Shown: positions 52,682 through 61,730, counted from the stretch's first letter. The stretch is DNA of 64,000 nt from Bacteriovoracaceae bacterium UBA4096 (GCA_002381945.1 DFXY01000026.1:1-64000); one strand, 5' to 3'. The notes: a model not told the origin generated them from the sequence alone. Numbers and translations: made by a program.

Positions 52682-53617
52682 ATGAAAAAATATAACTGGG
52701 CCTATCTTAAAAAAGGTGACGTTGTCGATGTCATCGCTCCTGCTTCAAACTCTCCACTTCACCGCCTGGAGGATGGAATCCACTGGATTAAAAGAGTGGG
52801 ACTCGTTCCCAATGTGCCTGAAGATATAATCAAAACGGATGTATTTTTTGCGGCTCCCTTAGAGGTTCAATTAAGACACCTCACAGAAGCACTCTATTCA
52901 GATTCCAAGGCCATCTGGTGCCTCAGGGGCGGTTACGGTAGTATGAGGCTTATCCCCTTTCTCCTTAAAATGAAGCCTCCTAAAAAATCAAAGCTATTCA
53001 TCGGTTTTAGTGACATCACGGCCCTCCACATTTTTTTTAACCAGCACTGGAAATGGCCTACTATCCATGGCCGTACTGTCAGCCAAATGCATCCAGATCT
53101 GGCAAATACACCTGACAGGAAATTTTTAAAAGATGTCATCTTTGGCAAAACCGATCAGAAAACCTTCAAAAGATTAAAACCTCTCAACGACAAGGCCAGG
53201 GCAGAAAATACAATTGAAGGAACGATTACGGGAGGTAACTTAAGAATCGTGCAATCCTCTTTAGGTACTTCATGGGAAGTTAATCCTAAAGGCAAGATCC
53301 TGTTTATAGAGGATGTGGCCGAAAGAGGATATAGCGTTGATAGGATGCTTGAACAAATGTACCAGGCAAAGCTCATTAATAAAGGAGTAAAGGCCATCGT
53401 CTTTGGTGACTTTACCGAAGGCTTTGAAAAAGATGGGAAAGATCTCACACATGTGGCCCTGCAAAGATTTGCAGAGCGGGTACCCTACCCGGTTTTTTCA
53501 GGTCTTAAGGCAGGCCACGATCCGGTTACTCATTACCCAATTCCATTCAATACTCATTGTTGGCTCAAAACCGGAAAATCTGGAGAACTGACTTGTCACT
53601 ATGGAGGGGGAAAATAA
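52682..53617 (+). CDS. LD-carboxypeptidase (S66 family)
   Basis: 311 residues. S66 landmarks: DVIAPASNSPLHRLEDGI, CLRGGYGSMRLIPFL, the nucleophile region FIGFSDITALHIFF, TGGNLRIVQSSLGTSW, LFIEDVAERGYSVDRMLEQ (Glu) and KAGHDPVTHYPIPF (His). Cleaves the L,D bond of tetrapeptide in murein recycling, in the cytoplasm, or acts on microcin C7-like adducts (MccF subtype). No signal peptide. The hypothetical gene converges at 53623. Confidence 0.92.
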   Translation: MKKYNWAYLKKGDVVDVIAPASNSPLHRLEDGIHWIKRVGLVPNVPEDIIKTDVFFAAPLEVQLRHLTEALYSDSKAIWCLRGGYGSMRLIPFLLKMKPPKKSKLFIGFSDITALHIFFNQHWKWPTIHGRTVSQMHPDLANTPDRKFLKDVIFGKTDQKTFKRLKPLNDKARAENTIEGTITGGNLRIVQSSLGTSWEVNPKGKILFIEDVAERGYSVDRMLEQMYQAKLINKGVKAIVFGDFTEGFEKDGKDLTHVALQRFAERVPYPVFSGLKAGHDPVTHYPIPFNTHCWLKTGKSGELTCHYGGGK

Positions 53618-53622
53618 ATAAT

Positions 53623-53943
53623 TTATTTGAAACGTTTTCTAGAGGCAATGGATTTAAGAAATGACCAATCAAGTTCAACTGGAATGTTTTTCTCCGAACG
53701 CAGAATAACTTCTTTCCTTGGAGTTTCTTTCTCTTCGCGTTCAAAGTCTCTCCCACCGATAACGAAGGTCATGCCTGAATAATATTCATTCATGTCAAAT
53801 GTATGTGGATTTTTAAAAAGTTCTTTCATCACGATTCTCCAATCTAAGCTTTCATCGCCAAGATAAAGGGAGAATAGAAATTTAGCAAAGGTAAAATCCG
53901 TCAGTATGTAATTCTTTAGGTTATCTATACTTATGCTCACCAA
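53623..53943 (-). CDS. Hypothetical protein
   Basis: 106 residues, starting with a TTG (or GTG one codon on) that lies 23 nt inside the LOG gene, so translation may be coupled. A helical N-terminal half and a basic end (KSIASRKRFK). No motif recognised. Could also be read from the first internal Met near residue 39; the coding region is otherwise plausible because it stops 5 nt from the S66 stop. Confidence 0.5.
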   Translation of the reverse strand: MVSISIDNLKNYILTDFTFAKFLFSLYLGDESLDWRIVMKELFKNPHTFDMNEYYSGMTFVIGGRDFEREEKETPRKEVILRSEKNIPVELDWSFLKSIASRKRFK

Positions 53944-54688
53944 GAAATTTATGAGGCCTGATTTTCAGCTCGAAACGATCTGTAGCAATCGACTGGATAA
54001 ATAATGCCGCTTCTCTGGGAGAATCAGTGAAATATAGGGTCTGAGTGTCCGCTGGATTGATGGTTTTGGCATCAACTAGCCGCTCCTCTATTAAGACCCT
54101 TAAAGGCTCCCAAAACTCTTTACCCACTAATACCACAGGAAAATTCTTAATCTTTTTTGTTTGAATTAAGGTTAAAATGCCAAATAATTCGTCCAAAGTT
54201 CCAAACCCACCAGGCAGCGCCACAAAACCATATGAATATTTAGCGAGCATGAACTTTCTGACCATGAAGTATTTAAACTCCATCCAGACATCCAGATAAG
54301 GATTAGGCTTTTGCTCATGGGGAAGCGTAATGTTGCACCCTAAAGAGCATCCACCCAAGGATTTTGCACCTTTATTGGCAGCTTCCATAATGCCAGGACC
54401 GCCACCGGTCATGACAGCAAACCCCTTTAAAGCAAGCTCCCTGCCTACTTCATGTCCGAGTTTGTAGAATTCGTGATTTGATTCAAAGCGGGCCGAGCCA
54501 AAAACAGTTACGCAAGGACCAACAAAATGGAAAGTCCTAAGGCCTTTGATAATTTCGAAAAAAACATTGAAAGCGTGATGAATTTCGAATGAGCGTGATT
54601 TAGGTCCTTCCAAAAAAACTCTTTCTTCCTGGTCTCTTGAACGGGTTCCCCAGTCACTCTGGTTTGAAGCACAAATATCTTCTTTCAT
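53921..54688 (-). CDS. LOG family protein (TIGR00730)
   Basis: 255 residues. GGGPGIMEAANKGAKSLGG and PGGFGTLDELFGILTLIQ are the LOG motifs that bind nucleotide and phosphate. Members are cytokinin-activating phosphoribohydrolases in plants and pathogens, or nucleosidases (PpnN) in bacteria. Catalytic Arg/Glu near those motifs are present. N-terminal 35 residues are an extension. Operon with the hypothetical gene after it. Confidence 0.9.
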   Translation of the reverse strand: MKEDICASNQSDWGTRSRDQEERVFLEGPKSRSFEIHHAFNVFFEIIKGLRTFHFVGPCVTVFGSARFESNHEFYKLGHEVGRELALKGFAVMTGGGPGIMEAANKGAKSLGGCSLGCNITLPHEQKPNPYLDVWMEFKYFMVRKFMLAKYSYGFVALPGGFGTLDELFGILTLIQTKKIKNFPVVLVGKEFWEPLRVLIEERLVDAKTINPADTQTLYFTDSPREAALFIQSIATDRFELKIRPHKFLGEHKYR

Positions 54689-54782
54689 TTAGTTAAACCT
54701 TATAATAATTTACCGTTCACAAGGAGTGAAGTACACTCTCATTATCCTAACATTTTAGGTGTTTACCTTCGATGGAAATTTT

Positions 54783-55157
54783 ATGAAAAAAAGTATTGCC
54801 CTGATAGCACATGATAATTTCAAAAAGAATCTGGTTAGTTGGGTCAAGCTTCACTCTCAAACGCTCTCCCATTTCAATCTTTTTGCTACTGGCACCACTG
54901 GTAAAAGAATAGAAGATGAAGTGGGATTACCCCTCACTAAATTCAAAAGTGGCCCTTTGGGAGGAGACCAACAAATTGGGGCGGGCATAGCCGAAGGCAA
55001 AATTGACGCTGTCATTTTTTTCTGGGATCCACTGGCCCCTCATCCTCATGATGTTGACGTCAAAGCTCTGCTTCGCATAGCTGTCGTCTATGACATTCCT
55101 ATGGCGTGTAATGAACAGACAGCAAATTACATCATTAAGGGTCTAGCTACAAACTAG
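54783..55157 (+). CDS. mgsA: Methylglyoxal synthase
   Basis: 124 residues from the ATG at 54783 (MKKSIALIAHDNFKKNLVSW). LFATGTTGKRIEDE and KSGPLGGDQQIGAGIAEG carry the phosphate site and catalytic Asp; FFWDPLAPHPHDVDVKALLRIA and ACNEQTANYII are the family end. Converts dihydroxyacetone phosphate to methylglyoxal when phosphate is short. Length is short of 150 but within the family. Its stop shares a CTAG with the convergent gene. Confidence 0.93.
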   Translation: MKKSIALIAHDNFKKNLVSWVKLHSQTLSHFNLFATGTTGKRIEDEVGLPLTKFKSGPLGGDQQIGAGIAEGKIDAVIFFWDPLAPHPHDVDVKALLRIAVVYDIPMACNEQTANYIIKGLATN

Positions 55158-55978
55158 TTCGATAGGCCTATTTCTATAAAAAACGGGCCCATGTTACTTT
55201 CAAATGGGATGACAATGACAGGCCCCTTAGTCTGGGCCGACAACGAATGATTTTTTCCGGTTACGACTGAAGGGATCGCACTTCTGATTCCATAGCCTAG
55301 CTCATTTAGTGAAATTTTTGCTTGTCCAAAAATAATGTTGATGATCTCCCCGGCACCATCACAAACATCTTTATCCAGGGTCTGAACCTCTTCACCAATC
55401 ATTTGCGAGATAATTTTAAGAAACGATTTTTCAGGGAAACTAATGACGACTGAGCCGGTAAAAGTATCACTGACAATTCCAATGATGCCTGAAATATCTC
55501 CTACAAACTGCTCAGTTGACTTCTTCAAATAAGTCTTGCCATGGGTGGCATCAGTACCGGCCTGAACTTTGAGAACATTTAAGGCGGCCGATATGAAAGG
55601 ATTAATAAACTCCATGTTCAACTTTCTTTTGACCAAAAGACCGAATTCTTTTAATGCGGAATTTGCATCTTTGGCAACCTTGAATAGTTTATCGATTCCT
55701 TCTGCGTGCATTAAAGACAGTACTGCTTGATTAACATGAATAAGCTTTAATTCCTTATCCATTTTCTTAAGTCTTTGTTGAAGATTAATTAAAATTCTAA
55801 CCCAGTCTTTGGGGAAAGTGACTATTTGCTCACAGTCTATCAGGACATGATTCGCCTGTTCAGCAATGGAATCGATATCTTCAGAAAATTTCTTGCAGTT
55901 ATAGTAATCAAGGATGGTATCCAGTTTCACAACAGTGTAACCTTCATGGTGTTCAATTTGATAATTTTTTTCTGCCAT
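55154..55978 (-). CDS. STAS-CheX fusion, chemotaxis-like phosphatase
   Basis: 274 residues. N-terminal 115 residues: STAS domain (VLIDCEQIVTFPKDWVRI). C-terminal 150: CheX/CheC fold with the phosphatase residues DGAGEIINIIFGQAK (E-x2-N) and a Pro in SAIPSVV, and TFTGSVVISFPEKSF. It may dephosphorylate one of the lone receivers. No signal peptide. Not beside other chemotaxis genes. Confidence 0.78.
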   Translation of the reverse strand: MAEKNYQIEHHEGYTVVKLDTILDYYNCKKFSEDIDSIAEQANHVLIDCEQIVTFPKDWVRILINLQQRLKKMDKELKLIHVNQAVLSLMHAEGIDKLFKVAKDANSALKEFGLLVKRKLNMEFINPFISAALNVLKVQAGTDATHGKTYLKKSTEQFVGDISGIIGIVSDTFTGSVVISFPEKSFLKIISQMIGEEVQTLDKDVCDGAGEIINIIFGQAKISLNELGYGIRSAIPSVVTGKNHSLSAQTKGPVIVIPFESNMGPFFIEIGLSN

Positions 55979-56034
55979 CTCTTTTCTCCTGATGGGATTT
56001 TAATCCTCCCGACAAGGGTAAAGTATGAGAATAA

Positions 56035-57492
56035 TCATACTTTTTTCAAATATTCGAATTCGTTCAAAGATAAAGGGGGACAAAATTCTCCCAACAATTC
56101 TCTTTTCCAGATATTTCCTGTCGAATGAAATTCTTCTTTTGAAGTGAACTGATAATGATAAAACTTCGCCCTTACCCAAACCGGCGGCGATTCTTTAAAT
56201 GGAACAGTTCGAAAAAGTTTCAAGAGAGCAGTATCGTTCATCAGCAGTTTAAGCATGAGACGAATAAAGTAGAGTCGATGTCCCCGAAGATAAATGCTTT
56301 TTCCACTCACCAGAACAGTAAAAGGTAAAAACCATATCATCCAGTCCAATCTTAAATGATAAGGGGCCACAATGGGTGGAGTTCTGTTAAGTTCACCCGG
56401 TTTGCCCTTAAATCCATATTCCCTCCAGGAAGTTTCATCAAACTGGTCTTGAGAAGCACTCCCCTCGATGACAATCTCATATCTTTCTTTAGTCACACTT
56501 CCAAATGCACCATAGGCCCCCACCAAATGCCAACGATTCCAGCAATAATTCATAAATTGTCTGGGAGAAAATAAATTCAAACATGGCCTATAACTTAAAA
56601 TTACTGCCAGAATGAACGCAACATATTGGGCCAACTCAAACCATAGTGGTCTGGGTGCGAAAGTTATTTCAGGTGGATTGATATTAGAGAAGGCAAGAAA
56701 ACCTAAAACAATAGTAAGCCAGTTTAACCAGGAATAGTTTCCACTTATGACCAAAATGAGTTGATGAAGTATTAGAAAAAATCCTGAAATCCCGGCCATC
56801 GGTTGCGGAAGAAAAAGACCTATAGGCACCACCAATTGGCAGAAGTGACTAAAGACAACACCCATTCTATGGAAAATTTTTGGCCGTAGATGAAAAAAAC
56901 GGCTTAGAGGATTGGGCAGTGGCTGAGTTTCATGATGATAATACAAGCAGGTAAGATCTCTCCAACAAGGATCTCCTCTCATTTTAATGAGTCCCGCTCC
57001 CATCTCTGTTCTAAAGAGCATCCATCGTAGAATAAGAATCGGAATCCAGGATGGTGTGACCCAGGAAGGTCCCATGAAAGCAGCGAAAAAGCCCGCCTCT
57101 AAAAGCATGGTTTCCCAACCGAAGCCATAAAAATCCTGCCCCACATTTACGATAGATAAATATAAAACATACAGCGTAAGCCATGAGGCCATATGCAAAC
57201 TAATAGGTCCCTGGCCTATTAGTCCAGAAGCCATCAAAAGGGAGATGCCCATACCGATCAGACAAACTGTTTTTAGTAGTTGATCTGCATATTTCCAGTG
57301 GAAAAGACTTGGGGAATCTTTAAACGAGGTCACTTTTAAATAATCCGGTGTAGGCAAAAGCCCTTTCTCGCCCAGGAGTGCTGGAAATTGATTATAAGCA
57401 CTCAAAAATGCCACTAAATAGATAAGTCCCAGAGAACGTTCAAAAAACAAGCGTGCCAAAAAGTAATGATGGGCGGATAGAAAATCACTCAT
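56035..57492 (-). CDS. Lipase maturation factor (LMF1) family protein
   Basis: 485 residues with about nine membrane helices in the first 340. Family blocks: SYRPCLNLFSPRQFMNYCWNR, LVGAYGAFGSVTKERYEIVIEGS, FKGKPGELNRTPPIVAPYHLRLDWMIWF. Eukaryotic LMF1 helps lipases fold in the ER; bacterial forms are of unknown role. HRMGVVFSHFCQLVVPIGLFLP is typical. Located alone, divergent from the transglycosylase. Confidence 0.88.
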   Translation of the reverse strand: MSDFLSAHHYFLARLFFERSLGLIYLVAFLSAYNQFPALLGEKGLLPTPDYLKVTSFKDSPSLFHWKYADQLLKTVCLIGMGISLLMASGLIGQGPISLHMASWLTLYVLYLSIVNVGQDFYGFGWETMLLEAGFFAAFMGPSWVTPSWIPILILRWMLFRTEMGAGLIKMRGDPCWRDLTCLYYHHETQPLPNPLSRFFHLRPKIFHRMGVVFSHFCQLVVPIGLFLPQPMAGISGFFLILHQLILVISGNYSWLNWLTIVLGFLAFSNINPPEITFAPRPLWFELAQYVAFILAVILSYRPCLNLFSPRQFMNYCWNRWHLVGAYGAFGSVTKERYEIVIEGSASQDQFDETSWREYGFKGKPGELNRTPPIVAPYHLRLDWMIWFLPFTVLVSGKSIYLRGHRLYFIRLMLKLLMNDTALLKLFRTVPFKESPPVWVRAKFYHYQFTSKEEFHSTGNIWKRELLGEFCPPLSLNEFEYLKKV

Positions 57493-57634
57493 AGGCCATG
57501 ATGATCAATAAGCACTGGATTTTCAATGAATGCCGCAAAACAAGGGGTTACCAGACTCGATTGACCAGTGGCCTGCCAGTGCCTAATTTACCGGCAAAAA
57601 TGCCATAGGTAATCAAGAGTTTATCTCTCAATTA

Positions 57635-57651
57635 TTGGCATCTGCCTTGCT
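57635..57651 (+). promoter_or_regulatory. Candidate sigma-54 promoter of the transglycosylase gene
   Basis: TTGGCATCTGCCTTGCT: TGGCA, six bases, TTGCT, the exact spacing of -24/-12 elements. The expected start near 57662 lies 2 nt before the ATG at 57664, so the transcript would be nearly leaderless. No ribosome site is seen, which agrees. Confidence 0.5.
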
Positions 57652-57663
57652 CCCTACCTATGT

Positions 57664-58311
57664 ATGAAAACACTATTTATAATTCTCTTATTGATGACAA
57701 CTCATGCTTTTGGGAACTCGCGAAGTCTCGCCAGTATCCGGGCCGAACATGCCCGTGAACTTATGGGAAATAGCTATAATAAAAGCATTGTATCCCGATT
57801 GGAAGATAAGCACGATTTAGTTAAAAACATCTTTCGTATCGTAAAGGATCGTCTACCCAAGGTCTATAAATCCCAGGCAACAAGCATCGCTAAGGCCATT
57901 ATCAATGAATCTAAAAAGAACTCACTCGATCCCTATTTTGTGATGGCCGTTATTTCAGGTGAATCAAGTTTTAATCCAGTGGCAGTGGGACCAGTAGGTG
58001 AAATTGGAATGATGCAAATAAGGCCCAGTACAGGAAAGTGGATGTCACAGATCGTGAAATCAAAATGGCATGGTGATAAAACACTTAGAGATCCCGTGGC
58101 AAACATTAAACTAGGCGTGGCCTACCTTTCTTGGCTTAGAAATAAATTTGAAGGTCATGGTCAACTGTATCTAGCCGCTTACAATATGGGTCCTAGAGCG
58201 GTTAGAAACGCAGTTTCCAGAGATGTTTATCCTAAGGATTATCCCATTCATGTTATGAAACGATACATTTCTTTTTATAAAGAGATTGGAAGAAGAACTA
58301 GTACGTTATAA
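57664..58311 (+). CDS. Exported lytic transglycosylase (SLT domain)
   Basis: 215 residues with a signal peptide (LFIILLLMTTHAFG). SLT/lysozyme-like core: ESKKNSLDPYFVMAVISGESSF, FNPVAVGPVGEIGMMQIRP (catalytic Glu in GESSF), VAYLSWLRNKFEGHG and LAAYNMGPRAV. Cuts the glycan strands of murein. Its neighbour SelD starts 9 nt after it, but the pair is unlikely to be linked by function. See the sigma-54 site just upstream. Confidence 0.92.
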   Translation: MKTLFIILLLMTTHAFGNSRSLASIRAEHARELMGNSYNKSIVSRLEDKHDLVKNIFRIVKDRLPKVYKSQATSIAKAIINESKKNSLDPYFVMAVISGESSFNPVAVGPVGEIGMMQIRPSTGKWMSQIVKSKWHGDKTLRDPVANIKLGVAYLSWLRNKFEGHGQLYLAAYNMGPRAVRNAVSRDVYPKDYPIHVMKRYISFYKEIGRRTSTL

Positions 58312-58320
58312 TATCCAGCT

Positions 58321-59358
58321 ATGAAACTTACCCAAACAGTAAAAAAGGGCGGCTGCGCTGCCAAGGTCCCGGCCGTTCTCCTGAAAGAAATTCTAAACGG
58401 ATTGAATTTCCCACCCAATATTCCAGGAGTGGAAATTGATGGTTCGCATTTCGACGATGCAGCTATCTTCAAAATAAATGACGAAGTGGCGCTGGTTCAA
58501 ACCTTAGATTTTTTTACTCCTATTGTGGATACACCAAAAGACTTTGGAGCTATCGCTGCTGCCAATGCATTAAGTGATGTTTATGCCATGGGAGGGAAAC
58601 CTAAAACCTGCATGGCAATTCTTGCGGCCCCCCTGGCCACAATGGAATCTTCTATCATTCAGGAAGTGTTACAAGGCGCCTGTGATGTCATTGCTCAGTC
58701 GGGTTCATCCTTGGTCGGTGGACACTCAATTGATGACGATACTTTAAAATTTGGTCTCTCTGTCACGGGAATTGTCCATCCTCAAAAAGCCTGGACAAAT
58801 CAGGGTGGAAAGATTGGCGATCTGCTCATTCTAACTAAACCTTTAGGCACCGGGACTATCTGCGCTGGAATCAAACGCCAGGAGATCACTGAAGAAGAAG
58901 CCTTGGAAGCGGTAAACTCCATGAAACGCCTGAACAATATTATTGATCATCTCTCAAGCGATGATGTTCTACATATCCATGGAGCAACAGATGTGACAGG
59001 TTTTGGACTCATGGGACACTCCTATCAACTGGCCCTGGCTTCAAACGTCAGCTTAAAAATCAAGGTTAAGGATCTTCCAGTTTTTAGTAATAGTTATGAA
59101 TGTCTTGGAAAAGGATTCTTAACCAAGGCCCACAGAAGTAATGATGAATATACCCAAGGCAAAGTTCATTTTTCTGAAACAATAAGTGAAATACAAAAAC
59201 TGCTAACCTTAGATCCTCAGACCAGCGGGGGACTTCTTTTGTCTGTTGGGATAGAAGCAGCAGAAAAAATCAAAGATATCTTAAAAGAAGTTTTCCCAGG
59301 AACTGCCATCATTGGTTCAGTTACCCCAAAAAATGATTATAGTGTTTATGTGGAATGA
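58321..59358 (+). CDS. selD: Selenide, water dikinase
   Basis: 345 residues. N-terminal KKGGCAAK gives the active-site Cys12 with Lys15 (the Sec/Cys and Lys of SelD; here Cys, not Sec). ATP motifs: FDDAAIFKINDEVALVQTLDFF, ANALSDVYAMGGKPKTCMAIL, TKPLGTGTICAGIKR, TDVTGFGLMGH and DPQTSGGLLLSV. Makes selenophosphate for selenouridine in tRNA through the next gene. It overlaps mnmH by 11 nt. Confidence 0.95.
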   Translation: MKLTQTVKKGGCAAKVPAVLLKEILNGLNFPPNIPGVEIDGSHFDDAAIFKINDEVALVQTLDFFTPIVDTPKDFGAIAAANALSDVYAMGGKPKTCMAILAAPLATMESSIIQEVLQGACDVIAQSGSSLVGGHSIDDDTLKFGLSVTGIVHPQKAWTNQGGKIGDLLILTKPLGTGTICAGIKRQEITEEEALEAVNSMKRLNNIIDHLSSDDVLHIHGATDVTGFGLMGHSYQLALASNVSLKIKVKDLPVFSNSYECLGKGFLTKAHRSNDEYTQGKVHFSETISEIQKLLTLDPQTSGGLLLSVGIEAAEKIKDILKEVFPGTAIIGSVTPKNDYSVYVE

Positions 59359-60361
59359 CCCTGAACTCATAAAACTCTTTTTAGATAAAACTCCTCTTAT
59401 CGATGTCAGAGCACCTATTGAATTTCAAGACGGTGCCATCCCCCATTCCATTAATCTTCCCCTCATGAATGATGAAGAACGAAGACAAGTTGGCATATGC
59501 TACAAACAGTCAGGCCAGGGGGCCGCCATAGAGCTTGGACACCAATTAGTATGTGGAGAATTAAAAGAGGCCAGAGTAGAAAGCTGGAGAAATTATATTC
59601 AGCAATATCCAGAGGCAGAAGTTTTTTGTTTCAGGGGTGGACTACGCTCTCAAATATCATGTCAGTGGCTTAAGGAAACAGGCATCTCTAAAAATCCTAT
59701 TCCTGGCGGTTATAAACGCCTGAGGCATTTTTTCCTTTCCATATTAAATGACGCCCCTTTGCCGAAGATGATTAGGCTGGGCGGATTAACCGGAAGTGGA
59801 AAGACTCTCCTACTGGAAAAAATTCCTTATCACCTGGATCTGGAGAAGCTTGCGAATCATAGGGGTTCTGCTTTTGGGCCCAGAGGGAATCAACCATCCC
59901 AAATTACCTTTGAGAATAAATTGGCCTTAGAGCTACTCAAGTTGACTGGGAAAAAGGTCCTGATTGAGGATGAAAGTGCTACCATTGGCCAATTGACTGT
60001 ACCTCAAAGACTTTTTTCTACCTTGCGGGAAACTCCCATGATTATCCTGGAAACAGGCCATGAAGAAAGATTACAAAACATCTTTAATGAATACGTCAGA
60101 CACTCCTCTAGGGATTTTTTCCTGTCAGGTCTAGGCAAGATTCAAAAAAGATTGGGTGGAGTGAAGTTCAAACTTTTATCAGATGAAATTGGCAAAGCGT
60201 TTGAATCCCCAATGGAGTTAGCTTTCCATGAGGCCTGGATTTCAATCCTTTTAAAGGAGTATTACGATCCTCTTTATCAAAAAGGTATCCGCTATAATCA
60301 AGATAAAATTCTTTTCCAAGGGAACCAAGCAGAAGTTCTTACCTATTTAAGTCAAATCTAA
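59348..60361 (+). CDS. mnmH: tRNA 2-selenouridine synthase (MnmH/SelU)
   Basis: 337 residues from the ATG at 59348, overlapping selD by 11 nt; the ORF 12 codons longer is less likely. A rhodanese domain (IDVRAPIEFQDGAIPHSINL, active Cys94 in VFCFRGGLRSQIS) leads to a P-loop domain (GLTGSGKTLLLEKIP). Replaces 2-thiouridine with 2-selenouridine at position 34 of tRNAs for Lys, Glu and Gln. With selD it makes a two-gene unit. Confidence 0.95.
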   Translation: MWNDPELIKLFLDKTPLIDVRAPIEFQDGAIPHSINLPLMNDEERRQVGICYKQSGQGAAIELGHQLVCGELKEARVESWRNYIQQYPEAEVFCFRGGLRSQISCQWLKETGISKNPIPGGYKRLRHFFLSILNDAPLPKMIRLGGLTGSGKTLLLEKIPYHLDLEKLANHRGSAFGPRGNQPSQITFENKLALELLKLTGKKVLIEDESATIGQLTVPQRLFSTLRETPMIILETGHEERLQNIFNEYVRHSSRDFFLSGLGKIQKRLGGVKFKLLSDEIGKAFESPMELAFHEAWISILLKEYYDPLYQKGIRYNQDKILFQGNQAEVLTYLSQI

Positions 60362-60406
60362 CTCCGGCATACGTTTTGCACCTAAACCAAGGGCCCGGAG
60401 GTTATT

Positions 60407-60847
60407 ATGAAAAAAATATTTCTTTTACTCGTAGTTTTTAGTTTTGTCACAGAAGAATCCATTTCCCAATCTGGTGGGTTAGGTGGCAGTTCAACGAGTA
60501 CAACCGATTCCTCAAATAATCCTGGAGGAGTGGGATTTGGGGGGGCCTTGGGAGGTACAACTGCGCCTTCAACAACTCCTTCAAATACACCGACTACGTC
60601 TAGTCCCGGCGCCATCGTTCCAGGAAATGACTCCAGCATTGGTAGAGGAAATGATTTTGGCACAATTCAACAGCAAGAAGAGCGATCCAATTTTCTCGGA
60701 GGTAGTGGTGATGGATCACTTAATGAAGAAGAAATACCTTCAAGTACTATTCCTAACACAAATCTTCCAGCAGTTCCGCCAACACAACCTTCCACAACTC
60801 CCCTTCAACCTAATACTGACACTGGAGTGGGCACAGGATCACCTTAA
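60407..60847 (+). CDS. Exported low-complexity Ser/Thr/Pro/Gly protein
   Basis: 146 residues with a signal peptide (IFLLLVVFSFVTEESIS) and a mature chain of Gly, Ser, Thr, Pro (GGLGGSSTSTTDSSNNPGG, TTAPSTTPSNTPTTSSPG) without obvious fold. GGAGG lies 6 nt before the ATG. Not recognised. The stop shares TTAA with the convergent PDZ lipoprotein. Confidence 0.6.
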   Translation: MKKIFLLLVVFSFVTEESISQSGGLGGSSTSTTDSSNNPGGVGFGGALGGTTAPSTTPSNTPTTSSPGAIVPGNDSSIGRGNDFGTIQQQEERSNFLGGSGDGSLNEEEIPSSTIPNTNLPAVPPTQPSTTPLQPNTDTGVGTGSP

Positions 60848-61686
60848 TGATCCTGTTGTTCCCGGCATATTTGGTTAACTTTTAATTCTTTTTCCTTTTC
60901 ATCATTCTTACCGAGATGACAAACCTTGTTAATGATATCTTCCTCAGCTTTAACAACTTCCTTAGTCACTTCCACTGATTTAAGTTTCGTTGGTAGACGA
61001 TCTCCTTCACGCATAATTTGTAGAGAAACTTCCTGACTATTTTCATTAAACAATCTGATTAACTCATAGACTTTCTCAATTCTCTTTCCATTCGCCTTGA
61101 GAATAATGTCGCCCAATTCTAAAGTCGTTTTATTAGGCGAATTATCCAGAACTTTTTCAACTTGAATCGCCCCTTTGACATCTTTCACTAAATGTTTCAT
61201 TTGACTGGAAGATAACTCCTTGAGATGGATTTGCGGCCTGAAAATTCGCTGGCCGCAGGTATAATAAATCTCAATATAAGGATAACTCAATGTTTCATTC
61301 CAGCTATTGGTGGAAACAGTACTATAATCAACTCCAACGCCAAAGGATGAATAGCGACTATAGTAAGGATACATACCTCCGTAAAAAGATGGCCCCCAGG
61401 CACCACCAGAACTACGGGTAATTTCTTTTTCAATCGTTTTATCGAAAACATCAATAATATTGGCATGCAGATTATCAGCACTTCGACAATTTTCTATCGC
61501 TCTGAATTCAGCAAGAAGTCGTGCCCGATCTTTTTTGGTATAAGTATTACCTTTAAAGCTCGAAACTTTAAGCTCTTCAAACACTTTATCTCTGTACCCC
61601 TGTTTCTTTTTTTCTTTTTGATAAGGAGTAGGTTTGGTGCTGGAGCAACTTGCAATAAATATGAGTATTAAAAGGCGGGAGAACAT
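60844..61686 (-). CDS. PDZ-domain lipoprotein
   Basis: 280 residues; lipobox FIASC. A basic N-terminal spacer (PYQKEKKKQGYRDKVFEE), a middle with GGAWGPSFYGGMYPYYSRYSS, and in the last third a PDZ-like domain (QVEKVLDNSPNKTTLELGDII, LKANGKRIEKVYELIRLFNE). It may bind misfolded or partner proteins in the periplasm. AGGAGG precedes the ATG, and the structured leader or small RNA on the minus strand lies directly upstream. Confidence 0.75.
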   Translation of the reverse strand: MFSRLLILIFIASCSSTKPTPYQKEKKKQGYRDKVFEELKVSSFKGNTYTKKDRARLLAEFRAIENCRSADNLHANIIDVFDKTIEKEITRSSGGAWGPSFYGGMYPYYSRYSSFGVGVDYSTVSTNSWNETLSYPYIEIYYTCGQRIFRPQIHLKELSSSQMKHLVKDVKGAIQVEKVLDNSPNKTTLELGDIILKANGKRIEKVYELIRLFNENSQEVSLQIMREGDRLPTKLKSVEVTKEVVKAEEDIINKVCHLGKNDEKEKELKVNQICREQQDH

Positions 61687-61702
61687 ATTTGCCTCCTAAA
61701 AT

Positions 61703-61730
61703 AAAATGGCCATCCGAAGATGGCCATTTT
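61703..61730 (-). terminator. Hairpin terminator with TTCG loop
   Basis: AAAATGGCCATC - TTCG - GATGGCCATTTT on the minus strand, followed by ATTTT, then the ribosome site of the PDZ gene 13 nt on. Symmetric, so also possible on the plus strand. Confidence 0.7.
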
